The notes below the pieces were generated by a model. It was given only the letters and a program-made list of their open reading frames with translations, did not search any database and was not told the DNA's origin. From an uncultured Lachnospiraceae bacterium (lineage in GTDB: Bacteria; Bacillota; Clostridia; Lachnospirales; Lachnospiraceae), in contig CALWGV010000093.1 of the NCBI GenBank assembly GCA_944380185.1, positions 1 through 63,555 on the forward strand: a DNA stretch of 63,555 nucleotides, read 5' to 3'. The translations under genes and the position numbers were made by a program. Shown piece by piece: positions 1 through 8,157 of this stretch (positions are counted from its first letter, which is position 1; every line of letters starts with the position of its first letter).

Positions 1-2
1 CC

Positions 3-953
3 ATGACCAACGTCATTGTCAATGCCAATGAAGGCGGAGTCCAGACGGCGGAGATCGCCGTGGAGGCCGGACAGACAGCCTGGATTACCGTGGCGGAGGA
101 TCTGAGCGCGGAGGTTTCCTATGAGGCCCCCGACGGGCTCACCGTACCGGAGTATGTGGAGACCTTTACAGTTCATGCCTATGTTCCTCTGGCCTGGAAG
201 ACCGTCGATCTGTGGGCCTGGTCGGCTCCCGACGGCACCAATGCCTTCGAGGCATGGCCGGGAGAGGCGATGGACGAGGGAGAGGACGGCTGGTTTACCG
301 CCCAGTGCCCGACCTGGGGCAACAGCATTATCGTGAGCGGCAACGACGCTGAGGTGCAGACCGAGGATATCTCCATTGAGCCGCAGGAGCTGTGGATTAC
401 CGTCTATGAGGATTTGACCTATGACCTGGTCTATGAAGACCCGACCGTACCTGATGTGGAAAATATCACAGTGCATGTGCAGGCCCCTGCTGACTGGTCT
501 GAACCCTGCCTGTGGGCCTGGTCGGCTCCCGACGGGACCAATGCTTTCTCAGCCTGGCCCGGCGAACCGCTGACGGCGGGTGAGGACGGCTGGTATACTA
601 TAGAAGTACCCGGGTGGATCAACTCCGTGATTGTAAACGGCAATGGCGGAGAGGTACAGACGACAGACATATCCGTGGAACCAGGTCGTGACATATGGCT
701 GGTGGTGGAAGGACCGGAAAGCGTGACTCTTTCCTATGAAGAAGGCGGAGAGGCTGCTTCGGCGGGCGAAACGGAATCTGCCGGGGAGACACAGGCGCAG
801 GCGGAGGAACAGACGGAGGCTCAGACCGAGCCGGCAGAGCAGACGGCTGCTTCTTCCCAGGGGAATACGGCTATTTATGTAGTGATTGTCGCTGTTATTG
901 CGGTGGCGGCGATCGCCGGAGTTGTCATAGCCAAGAAGAAAAAGAAAGAATAA
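3..953 (+). CDS. C-terminal part of a surface starch-binding protein with CBM26-like repeats
   Basis: The gene enters from the left edge, so only its last 316 codons are seen; the ATG at base 3 is probably internal. The protein is built from about 100-residue modules, each with the signature LWAWSAPDGTNAF, then AWPGE and a GEDGW turn, followed by an NS(I/V)IV strand. Two full modules and the end of a third are visible. This pattern resembles starch-binding module CBM26. A Glu/Thr/Ala-rich linker (about residues 245-285) leads to one hydrophobic segment and a KKKKKE tail, so the protein is held in the membrane with the modules outside. With the maltodextrin importer directly downstream, the missing N-terminal part is probably an extracellular amylase; that is inference. 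Confidence 0.75.
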   Translation: MTNVIVNANEGGVQTAEIAVEAGQTAWITVAEDLSAEVSYEAPDGLTVPEYVETFTVHAYVPLAWKTVDLWAWSAPDGTNAFEAWPGEAMDEGEDGWFTAQCPTWGNSIIVSGNDAEVQTEDISIEPQELWITVYEDLTYDLVYEDPTVPDVENITVHVQAPADWSEPCLWAWSAPDGTNAFSAWPGEPLTAGEDGWYTIEVPGWINSVIVNGNGGEVQTTDISVEPGRDIWLVVEGPESVTLSYEEGGEAASAGETESAGETQAQAEEQTEAQTEPAEQTAASSQGNTAIYVVIVAVIAVAAIAGVVIAKKKKKE

Positions 954-981
954 AAACGGAGACAGACAGATAATGACGGAG

Positions 982-1002
982 GCCGCGCCGTAAGGGCGCG
1001 GC
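982..1002 (+). promoter_or_regulatory. GC-rich hairpin between starch-binding gene and binding-protein gene
   Basis: GCCGCGCC (982-989) and GGCGCGGC (995-1002) form a perfect 8-bp stem with a 5-base loop. No T-run follows, so it is not a standard terminator. It may act as an mRNA processing or stability element that sets different levels of the flanking genes. Confidence 0.4.
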
Positions 1003-1065
1003 GTCTGCCGTATGAAATGCTGTGTATTCCTAAGTCACATGGGAAGAGAGGAGGAGTGCGAAAAA

Positions 1066-2295
1066 ATGAGAAGGATAAAAAAATTTGCGGCGTGGGTGCT
1101 GGCACTGACAATGATCGTGTCCTTGGTTCTGACGGCCGCCGGGTGCAGTCAGGGCGCAGACGGGGGCGGAGATACAGGCCGGATTGTCATCTGGCACGAC
1201 AAGGAGGATGCGGTGGCGGAGGCACTGGAACAGGAACTTACCCGTCTGGTCCCCGATGTGGAATTTGTGCTGGAAAAAAAGACCAGCCTAACCGATTCGT
1301 TGAAGCTTTCAGGCAACGATCCCAGCGCTTCGCCGGACCTGTTTATTTTTGCCCATGATAAGATAGGCGTTTTTGCGGAGATGGGCATTCTGGCTCCGGT
1401 GACGGACTTTGTCTCGGAGGATGCGCTTTCCTCCTATCTGGACATGACCATCGAGGCGGCTACTTATAAAGATGTGGTCTATGAGCTGCCGATCTATTTT
1501 GAAACACTTCTGTTTATGTATAATCGGCGCTATATGCAGGACGATGAGGTGCCTTCCACTACGGAGGAACTCTATGCTTATATGCAGGAAAATACCGGCC
1601 GGGGCCGTTACGGCTTCGTGGAACAGCACAGCACGGCTTACTACAGTGCGGCGTGGATTCACGGCTTTGGCGGTTCGCTCATCTCTGAGGAGGGGGAGCC
1701 TCTGCTGGACAGCGATGAAGTGAAGGAGGCTCTTGCCTATCATCTGAAATTCGTGGAGCTGATGCCTGGTGAAGCGGAGTATTCCACCGTAAACACCCTG
1801 TTTATCGAGGGTCAGGCGGATGCAACTATCGGCGGTCCCTGGATGGTGCCGTCGGCCAGAGAGGCGGGGATCGATTTGGGAATAGCTCCCATGCCTGCGG
1901 TAGATGAAACGGGACTTCCTCTGTCTCCTTATTCCGGCGTACAAGGCGTCTATGTGCTGAAGCATGCGGCGGAGAACAAGACGGAGACGGTCCGCAGGGT
2001 GATGGAAGCTCTCTGCAATCCGTCCGTGGGAATCGCTCTGGCCGAGGCGAGCGGCTGTGCTCCTGCCAATACGGTCTGCTACGATGATCCGGCTATTGCC
2101 GCAGATGAGATGGTAAATGCCATGCGGGATACGGCGCAGATCGCCACTCCCATGCCCAATATACCGGAGATGGACGTGATGTGGACCGTGACCGGCAATC
2201 TCCTGTCTGATGTCAACCTGTCCGGCGAAGACGTGGATACAGCGGCGGATGCAGCGCAGAAACAGGCGCTCGATCTGATTGCAGCCATGCAGTAG
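1066..2295 (+). CDS. Maltose/maltodextrin ABC transporter substrate-binding lipoprotein (MalE-like)
   Basis: The 409-residue protein is an extracellular solute-binding protein that captures malto-oligosaccharides for import. The start at 1066 is chosen because AGAGGAGGA lies just upstream and it gives a clean lipoprotein signal peptide (KK..., hydrophobic core, lipobox TAAGC with Cys27); the frame is open further upstream but without these signals. The fold markers of family 1 binding proteins are present, such as IVIWHDKED near the N terminus and the GGPWMV stretch in the second lobe. It is the first gene of a binding protein-permease-permease unit next to a GH13 enzyme, which is why maltodextrin is the likely ligand. 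Confidence 0.85.
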   Translation: MRRIKKFAAWVLALTMIVSLVLTAAGCSQGADGGGDTGRIVIWHDKEDAVAEALEQELTRLVPDVEFVLEKKTSLTDSLKLSGNDPSASPDLFIFAHDKIGVFAEMGILAPVTDFVSEDALSSYLDMTIEAATYKDVVYELPIYFETLLFMYNRRYMQDDEVPSTTEELYAYMQENTGRGRYGFVEQHSTAYYSAAWIHGFGGSLISEEGEPLLDSDEVKEALAYHLKFVELMPGEAEYSTVNTLFIEGQADATIGGPWMVPSAREAGIDLGIAPMPAVDETGLPLSPYSGVQGVYVLKHAAENKTETVRRVMEALCNPSVGIALAEASGCAPANTVCYDDPAIAADEMVNAMRDTAQIATPMPNIPEMDVMWTVTGNLLSDVNLSGEDVDTAADAAQKQALDLIAAMQ

Positions 2296-2305
2296 AAACG
2301 GGGGA

Positions 2306-3250
2306 ATGAGCTTGAAAAGAGAAAAAAGACGGGATAATCCCAGGCAAAAGCGGCTGCCGTCCAATGCCAAACAGAGAAAAACCACTTTCTGGTCTTATCT
2401 GTGCTCGGCGCCTTCGCTGATTCTGATCGGTCTGGTGGTGGTCTTTCCGATCCTGTACACGGGCTATATTTCCCTCACCAACATGAATGTATACCACTGG
2501 TTTGATTTCGATATCATTGGACTGGACAACTATGAGAGGGCGCTGTTCCTGGTGGATTCGGGTTTTTTGTCGGCGCTGCTGGCGACGATCCTGTGGACCA
2601 TTGTCAACATGGTAATCCAGCTGGTTGTCGCCTTTGTGCTGGCCAGCCTGCTCAACATCGAGAGTCTGAGGTTTCGCAAGGTCTATAAGACCCTTCTCAT
2701 GTTTCCCTGGGCCATGCCGGGCTATGTGTCCATACTGCTGTGGAAAACGGGAATGTTCAACTCACAGTTCGGTCTGCTCAATCAGTGGATGGAAAAGCTG
2801 GGACTGGAGGCCGTGCGTTGGCTCTCCAGCGATGTGTCAGCCTTTATCTGCTGCACGGTGGTCAATCTGTGGCTGGCCCTGCCTTTTATGATCATGATTA
2901 TGGACGGCGCCCTGCAGAGCATAGACAAAAGCTACTACGAGAGCGCGATTCTGGATGGAGCCGGATGGCTGCGCCGGACAGTCAGCATCACTCTGCCCAC
3001 GATCCGGCCAATCATAGGTCCTGCGGTGATTATCACGGTCTTTACCACCTTCAAGCAGTTTGATGTGGTCTATCTGCTGACCCAGCAGGCCGGGGCCAAG
3101 ACCGGCTCGCATTTTCATACGCTGATTACTTATACCTATGAGAATGCCTTTATCACCAATAATTACGGATACAGCTCGGCTATCTCCATCCTGATCTTTG
3201 TGCTGCTTCTGGTGTTTTCCTGGAAGTTTCATCTGGAAGAGAAGTCATAA
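2306..3250 (+). CDS. Sugar ABC transporter permease, MalF type
   Basis: This 314-residue integral membrane protein has about six hydrophobic segments and the cytoplasmic EAA-type loop near residues 215-240 (ESAILDGAG then LPTI), where the ATPase docks. It pairs with the next gene to form the channel of a carbohydrate importer (CUT1 family). The ATG at 2306 follows a GGGG stretch and lies 10 bases after the stop of the binding protein; an in-frame ATG at 2279 would overlap the upstream gene and has no clear ribosome-binding site. No ATPase gene is present in the locus, so a shared MsmX-type ATPase encoded elsewhere is expected. Confidence 0.85.
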   Translation: MSLKREKRRDNPRQKRLPSNAKQRKTTFWSYLCSAPSLILIGLVVVFPILYTGYISLTNMNVYHWFDFDIIGLDNYERALFLVDSGFLSALLATILWTIVNMVIQLVVAFVLASLLNIESLRFRKVYKTLLMFPWAMPGYVSILLWKTGMFNSQFGLLNQWMEKLGLEAVRWLSSDVSAFICCTVVNLWLALPFMIMIMDGALQSIDKSYYESAILDGAGWLRRTVSITLPTIRPIIGPAVIITVFTTFKQFDVVYLLTQQAGAKTGSHFHTLITYTYENAFITNNYGYSSAISILIFVLLLVFSWKFHLEEKS

Positions 3251-3264
3251 AGAGAGGTATGATT

Positions 3265-4113
3265 ATGAAAAATAGAAAGAAAATGCGAAAGAGAGCAGGG
3301 CTTGCCTGTCTGAACCTGTTTTTCATCGTCCTGTGCTTTGTGACGCTGATTCCGATCCTCTATGCTCTGTCCGTATCCTTCAATGCCCAGAACAGTCTGC
3401 TGAGCTCCGATTTTTCTTTTTTGCCCAGGCAATTTACGCTGGACAATTACCGGGAGGTCCTGTTTGGCGAGGATATTCTTCTGTGGTTTGGCAATACGGC
3501 GCTTTTGGCTGTGAGCTGTGTCGCTATCTCTCTGGCCGTGGCTATTCCGGCTGCCTACTGTTTTTCCCGCCGGCGCTTCCCGGGGAGAATGGCTGTGATC
3601 CGGGCTTTGGTTCTGCTCAATTCTTTTCCGGCTGTACTGTCCATGTTTGCCGTCTACAGGCTGCTGCGCCCGCTGGGCCTTGTCAACAGCCGCGCCGGTC
3701 TTGTCCTGGTTTATACCGGCACAATGGCCGTGTTCAGCCTGTGGAATCTGAAGGGGTATTTTGACACTATACCGGTGGAGCTGGAGGAAGCGGCCAAGAT
3801 CGACGGCGCTTCCACTTTCCGCCTGGTTCGCCTGATCGTGCTTCCTTTGGCTAAGCCCAGCATTATCGTCACCGGCCTGATGGTGCTGATCTATGTATGG
3901 AATGAGTATATCTATGCCACCACGTTTATGACCGGAGAGGACAAATACACGCTGGCGGCCGGATTATACTCCCTGCAGGCAACGGAGATGAGCGGAAGCT
4001 GGCCGGTGTTTGCGGCGGCATCCATTGTCGTCTCTCTGCCGGTGCTTGTCATCTTTTTCCTGTGCCAGCGCCACATGGTCTCCGGCCTGACCGCCGGAGG
4101 CGTCAAGGGGTGA
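3265..4113 (+). CDS. Sugar ABC transporter permease, MalG type
   Basis: This is the second permease of the importer, 282 residues with six predicted membrane spans. It has a typical EAA loop (ELEEAAKIDGA, then LPLAKP), the site that couples to the ATPase. The AGAGAGG at 3251-3257 is spaced correctly for the ATG at 3265, while the in-frame ATG at 3259 is too close. The gene follows the MalF-type gene by 14 bases, so the two are cotranscribed and translated together. CUT1-family membership is clear from length and gene order; substrate is inferred from the neighbours. Confidence 0.85.
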   Translation: MKNRKKMRKRAGLACLNLFFIVLCFVTLIPILYALSVSFNAQNSLLSSDFSFLPRQFTLDNYREVLFGEDILLWFGNTALLAVSCVAISLAVAIPAAYCFSRRRFPGRMAVIRALVLLNSFPAVLSMFAVYRLLRPLGLVNSRAGLVLVYTGTMAVFSLWNLKGYFDTIPVELEEAAKIDGASTFRLVRLIVLPLAKPSIIVTGLMVLIYVWNEYIYATTFMTGEDKYTLAAGLYSLQATEMSGSWPVFAAASIVVSLPVLVIFFLCQRHMVSGLTAGGVKG

Positions 4114-4181
4114 GTCTTTTGCGGCATCAAGAGGTGAAAACTTTTGCCCCGGCATTCTGTTATCTTGTGAGGTAGAAATGT

Positions 4182-5936
4182 ATGAAGCGAGAAGCGATAC
4201 TGCATGTCCCCATGTCGGCGTACGCCCATGGGGTGGATGAGAGACATCTGGCCTTTCGCCTGCGGGCAGCCAGGGGAGATCTGACTTCCTGCACTCTCTA
4301 TTACGGCGATACCGGCTGCAGGGTGACGCCGATGGATTTTTTTCCGGCTCCCATGGAAGTGGTAGCCAGGGATGAGAATTTTGATTATTTCGAGGTGATT
4401 CTGGACAGCCCTTATCACCGGGTTTTCTATTATTTTGAGCTGTGTGACGGCAGGGAGACCATCCTCTATTACGGGGATGTATTTGCCGATCATCTGGTGG
4501 ACGATAGGTCGGAGTATTTTAAGCTGCCTTTCAACCACCGGGCGGATATCGCCGTCACGCCGGACTGGTGCCGGGATGCGGTGGTCTATAATATTTTTCC
4601 TGACAGCTTTGCCACCTCTCGGCGATATCTGTCCGGGCAGGGGCAGGAGAGGACGCTCAGGGGCTGCACCGTAAAGGGAAAACTGGGCGGCACCATACGG
4701 GGAATTTGGGAAAATGCCGACTACTTGGCTGATCTGGGGATTAACTGCATCTACATCAACCCGATTTTTGCCGCCGGCGAATATCACAAATACGATCTGC
4801 TGGACTACTATCAGATTGATCCCTGCTTTGGCACCAACGAGGATTTTCGGGAGATGGTGAAAGTCTTTCATCGTCGGGGCATTCGGGTTATCATTGACGG
4901 GGTCTTCAACCACTGCGGCTGGTATTTTTTCGCCTTCGACGATGTGGTGCGAAACGGAGAGAACTCGCGCTATAAGGACTGGTTTTACCGTCTGACCTTT
5001 CCAGTGGTGCGGCCCGAGGATCCGGAGACCTATCCCGACTACGAGTGCTTCGGCTATGAGAGAATGATGCCGAAGCTCGATACATCCAACCCGGAGGTGC
5101 AGGCCTACTTCTGTGATGTATGCCGTTACTGGCTGCGGGAGTATGACATCGACGGGTGGAGGCTGGATGTGGCCAGCGAGATCAACGACGCCTTCTGGCG
5201 GGCTTTCCGTCTGGCTGCTAAGGAGGTCAAGCCGGACTGCCTGCTGATCGGCGAGGTCTGGGAGACAGCCTCCCATTGGCTGGACGGCAGTCAGTTTGAT
5301 TCCTCTATGAATTATGACTTCCGCAAGCACTGCCGCCGCTTTTTCGCCGAGGGGAGTCTGGACGCCTATGCCTTTGACGGGCGTGTGACGGGGATGCTGA
5401 TGCGCTATCGCCGCAATATCCTTCCGGCTCAGCTCAATATTCTGGACAGTCATGATGTGAGCCGCTTCTACTCTCTGTGCGAAGAAGATGAGCGAAAATA
5501 TCGGCTGGCCGTACTCTTTCAGCTATGTTTTGTGGGGATGCCATCGATATTTTATGGGGATGAACTGGGTATAAGTGGGATACTCGAATCGGAATATCGC
5601 AGTCCTATGCCGTGGAGTGGGGGAAATAAAAAACTGTACGCATTTTTCCGCCGGGCTATTGCTCTGCGCCGCGGCCATGCAGCTCTGCGGCGTGGAGAGT
5701 ACCGCACTCTGTCGGCTGAAAAAGGGAGCCGTCTCTACGTGTTTTGCCGGATTCATGAGACGGAGACAGTGACTGTGGCGATCAATGCTGGAGAGAAGAC
5801 GGAGCAATTCGCCATTCCTGAAGGAGCGGCCGTTCTGTGGCAGGAGGGATTGGCGGAATCGGGGGAGGCTCTCCCCGGACAGGCTGCTCTTGGCGGCTTT
5901 GGTTTTGCCGTGCTTGTTAAGGAGAGAAGGATGTGA
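4182..5936 (+). CDS. Glycoside hydrolase family 13, neopullulanase/cyclomaltodextrinase type
   Basis: The 584-residue enzyme has no signal peptide and should act in the cytoplasm on imported malto-oligosaccharides. An N-terminal beta domain of about 125 residues resembles CBM34, followed by the GH13 barrel. All conserved regions are visible: DGVFNH, GWRLDV with nucleophile Asp329, LLIGEVWE with acid/base Glu358, and LDSHD with the third Asp at about 425; MPKLDTSNP matches the region typical of the neopullulanase branch. A short C-terminal beta domain closes the protein. It lies 68 bases after the permease gene in the same direction, completing an import-and-degrade pathway. The exact bond specificity cannot be told from sequence alone. 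Confidence 0.88.
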   Translation: MKREAILHVPMSAYAHGVDERHLAFRLRAARGDLTSCTLYYGDTGCRVTPMDFFPAPMEVVARDENFDYFEVILDSPYHRVFYYFELCDGRETILYYGDVFADHLVDDRSEYFKLPFNHRADIAVTPDWCRDAVVYNIFPDSFATSRRYLSGQGQERTLRGCTVKGKLGGTIRGIWENADYLADLGINCIYINPIFAAGEYHKYDLLDYYQIDPCFGTNEDFREMVKVFHRRGIRVIIDGVFNHCGWYFFAFDDVVRNGENSRYKDWFYRLTFPVVRPEDPETYPDYECFGYERMMPKLDTSNPEVQAYFCDVCRYWLREYDIDGWRLDVASEINDAFWRAFRLAAKEVKPDCLLIGEVWETASHWLDGSQFDSSMNYDFRKHCRRFFAEGSLDAYAFDGRVTGMLMRYRRNILPAQLNILDSHDVSRFYSLCEEDERKYRLAVLFQLCFVGMPSIFYGDELGISGILESEYRSPMPWSGGNKKLYAFFRRAIALRRGHAALRRGEYRTLSAEKGSRLYVFCRIHETETVTVAINAGEKTEQFAIPEGAAVLWQEGLAESGEALPGQAALGGFGFAVLVKERRM

Positions 5937-5949
5937 TATCCTTATAAAT

Positions 5950-5976
5950 AAGAAGATGTTTCTAAGAAGATGTTTC
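5950..5976 (+). repeat. 14-bp tandem duplication upstream of the LacI gene
   Basis: AAGAAGATGTTTC occurs twice head to tail with a 14-base period (5950-5962 and 5964-5976). It sits in the 112-base gap between the GH13 and LacI genes. It may be slippage or a pair of regulator half-sites. Confidence 0.6.
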
Positions 5977-6048
5977 GGCAGGGGCGGGGACGTCTGGACG
6001 CTGCAAAAAATGCTGCGGTGACATTATAAGTGCGGGAGGAGGGAGATT

Positions 6049-7077
6049 ATGGCAGTGACGATTCGGGATGTGGCACAGGCGGCAGGAACTTCGCCTACCA
6101 CGGTGTCCCGCGTAATCAATAATCAGTGCTACAGTATTTCCCAGGAGACCATCGACCGGGTGCGCCGGGCCGTGCGGGAGCTGAATTACCATCCCAACGC
6201 CAGGGCCCGCAGCTTTGCCAGACAGTCCACCAGGACTGTTTTGTGGCTGGGGAGCTTCTGCCAGGGAGCAGCCTTTGAAAATCCCCATATGTTTGAAATC
6301 CTGTCGGGAGCGGAGAGCATATTATCCCGCAAGGGATATCGGCTGATGGTTCAGAATGCCGATACCACGTCGGTAAATGCCATGGTGGAGGAGGCCTATG
6401 CTTCTCAGGAGGTGGATGGTCTGCTGATCCACGCCTCGGCGGTGTCCCGCCCGCTCTCGGCTATGCTGACGCGGACGCATTTCCCCCATGTGGTGCTGGG
6501 AAAGCCGGATTTCGAGAGCCAGATGTGCTGGATTGATGTCAACAATGTATTGTCGGGAGATATCGCGGCGGGGCATCTTTTGGAAGAGGGGTACAGACGG
6601 ATCGCTTTTATCGGCGGCAAAGAGTCTGACCGGATATCCAGCCACCGGCTGGATGGCGTGCGTCAGGCTCTGGCGGCGGCGTCCCGCCCGCTGGAGGAGC
6701 AGTTTATCTGGCTGGGCGAGTCTACGCCTCAGGAGGGGAGCCGCATGGCTCAAGGGCTCTTTGCCATGGCGGACAGGCCAGATGCCGTTATCTGCGCCAA
6801 CAACAGCCTGGCCCTGGGCTGCGTGGAGGCTCTGGAAAAGATGGGGCTTCGCATACCGCGGGACGTGGCGGTGATGACCTTTGACAATTATCCCTACGCC
6901 TATATGATGACGCCGCCGCTGACGGTGGTGGATATCGATGTCTACGATATGGGAGTCCAAGCCGGCCGGACCTTACTGCAGATGATCGGCAAAAAAAATC
7001 AGCAGGTACAGACCTACACGACTACTTCAAATCTGATCGTCAGAGCGTCCACTCACAGAGAGCGAAGAAGCACATGA
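6049..7077 (+). CDS. LacI family transcriptional regulator
   Basis: The 342-residue protein begins with the classic LacI helix-turn-helix (TIRDVAQAAGTSPTTVSRVI) and hinge, followed by a periplasmic-binding-protein-like sensor domain of about 280 residues. A GGAGG-type site precedes the ATG. Its position at the end of the starch/maltodextrin gene set suggests that it controls these genes in response to a maltose-type sugar, but I could not find a clear palindromic operator upstream of the transporter inside the window. The upstream amylase promoter is outside the window and would be the place to look. Confidence 0.9.
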   Translation: MAVTIRDVAQAAGTSPTTVSRVINNQCYSISQETIDRVRRAVRELNYHPNARARSFARQSTRTVLWLGSFCQGAAFENPHMFEILSGAESILSRKGYRLMVQNADTTSVNAMVEEAYASQEVDGLLIHASAVSRPLSAMLTRTHFPHVVLGKPDFESQMCWIDVNNVLSGDIAAGHLLEEGYRRIAFIGGKESDRISSHRLDGVRQALAAASRPLEEQFIWLGESTPQEGSRMAQGLFAMADRPDAVICANNSLALGCVEALEKMGLRIPRDVAVMTFDNYPYAYMMTPPLTVVDIDVYDMGVQAGRTLLQMIGKKNQQVQTYTTTSNLIVRASTHRERRST

Positions 7078-7083
7078 AGACAC

Positions 7084-7113
7084 TTGACAGGAGCGCGGGA
7101 AAACGAATAAAAT
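7084..7113 (+). promoter_or_regulatory. Sigma-70 type promoter of the LysR gene
   Basis: TTGACA (7084-7089) and TAAAAT (7108-7113) are separated by 18 bases, 44 bases ahead of the LysR start codon. Confidence 0.65.
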
Positions 7114-7156
7114 ATAGGCAGGCAAGATCCCTGCGAAAATATTTTAGGAGGCAGCT

Positions 7157-8050
7157 ATGTATAACCCGCAACTGGAGACCTTTCTGTGTGTCGTGGAATG
7201 CGGCAGCTTCAATAAAGCTGCAGAAAAACTCTATATTTCGCCGCCGGCGGTGATCAAGCAAATCAATCTTCTGGAGGAGAATCTGGATCTGCAGCTTTTC
7301 GTGCGCACGCACCGGGGGCTGGTGCTGACAAAAGCCGGTCAGTCGCTGTATCAGGACGCCAAGTATATTATTCAATACTGCAAGGATTCCGTTACCCGGG
7401 CGAGAAACGCCATGCAAAAAAGCGACAGCCTGATCCGCATCGGAACATCACCGATGACGCCGGCTCAGGTACTGGTAGATCTGTGGCCCAAGGTTCAGGA
7501 ATACTGCCCCAATATAAAATTTCAGCTGATTCCCTTCGACAACACGCCGGAAAATGCCAGGGAGATTCTGGGCAATCTGGGACAGAATATCGATGTGGTG
7601 GCGGGAATCTTTGATGAGACCATGCTGAAGCTGCGCCGATGCGCGGGGCTTGAGATATCGCGGGAGCCCATATGCTGCGCTGTATCTATTCATCATCGGT
7701 TGGCCGCAAAGGAAAAACTGACGGTACAGGACCTCTACGGCGAGAATCTGATGCTGATGCGCAGAGAGTGGAGCCGCTACGTGGACATGCTGCGGGATGA
7801 TCTCTGGAAGAACCATCCGCAGGTCCATATTGTGGACTTTGACTTTTATGACGTGGAGGCATTCAACCAGTGCGAGAACAAAGGATATGTCCTGATGGCC
7901 ATCGAAAACTGGCGCTATGTGCATCCTCTGCTCAAGATCCTTCCGGTGGACTGGAACTACACCATTCCCTTCGGTCTTCTGCATTCGCCTGCTCCCTCGC
8001 CTACGGTGGAGCAGTTTCTGCGGGCGGTGGAGAAGGTGAGCAGGCCCTGA
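7157..8050 (+). CDS. LysR family transcriptional regulator
   Basis: The 297-residue protein has a LysR-type winged helix-turn-helix in the first 60 residues (FNKAAEKLYISPPAVIKQIN) followed by the two-lobed effector-binding domain. AGGAGG precedes the ATG. Unlike many LysR genes it is not divergent from its neighbour but is read in the same direction as the alcohol dehydrogenase. The four following transcription units share an upstream motif placed where LysR proteins bind, so this regulator is a candidate controller of them. The effector is unknown. Confidence 0.9.
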   Translation: MYNPQLETFLCVVECGSFNKAAEKLYISPPAVIKQINLLEENLDLQLFVRTHRGLVLTKAGQSLYQDAKYIIQYCKDSVTRARNAMQKSDSLIRIGTSPMTPAQVLVDLWPKVQEYCPNIKFQLIPFDNTPENAREILGNLGQNIDVVAGIFDETMLKLRRCAGLEISREPICCAVSIHHRLAAKEKLTVQDLYGENLMLMRREWSRYVDMLRDDLWKNHPQVHIVDFDFYDVEAFNQCENKGYVLMAIENWRYVHPLLKILPVDWNYTIPFGLLHSPAPSPTVEQFLRAVEKVSRP

Positions 8051-8073
8051 GGGCCGGCTGTTAAGCTTCCGGT

Positions 8074-8126
8074 ATAAACTGTATAACGAATCGAGACTTC
8101 TGCCGAGGTCTCGATTTTTTTATAAT
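8074..8126 (+). promoter_or_regulatory. Promoter and shared motif of the alcohol dehydrogenase gene
   Basis: ACTTCTG (8096-8102) and TATAAT (8121-8126) are separated by 18 bases; ATAAAC and TATAAC lie just upstream. The same arrangement, (T/A)NAAC, G-rich step, CTTCT, 17-18 bases, TATA(A/G)T, occurs before three following genes. The weak -35 suggests dependence on an activator. Confidence 0.55.
8089..8121 (+). terminator. Intrinsic terminator after the LysR gene, overlapping the next promoter
   Basis: AATCGAGAC and GTCTCGATT form a perfect 9-bp stem with a 10-base loop followed by T6. The T-run lies inside the spacer of the alcohol dehydrogenase promoter, so the same DNA serves both roles. 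Confidence 0.8.
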
Positions 8127-8157
8127 AAGGGCAGTGAAGGAGAAAGGAAGAAGCTTT

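Noticed and set aside
3912-5453. 513-codon minus-strand reading frame
   Set aside because: It lies antisense to the GH13 gene, which carries every catalytic motif; the minus protein has no recognisable domain or ribosome-binding site.
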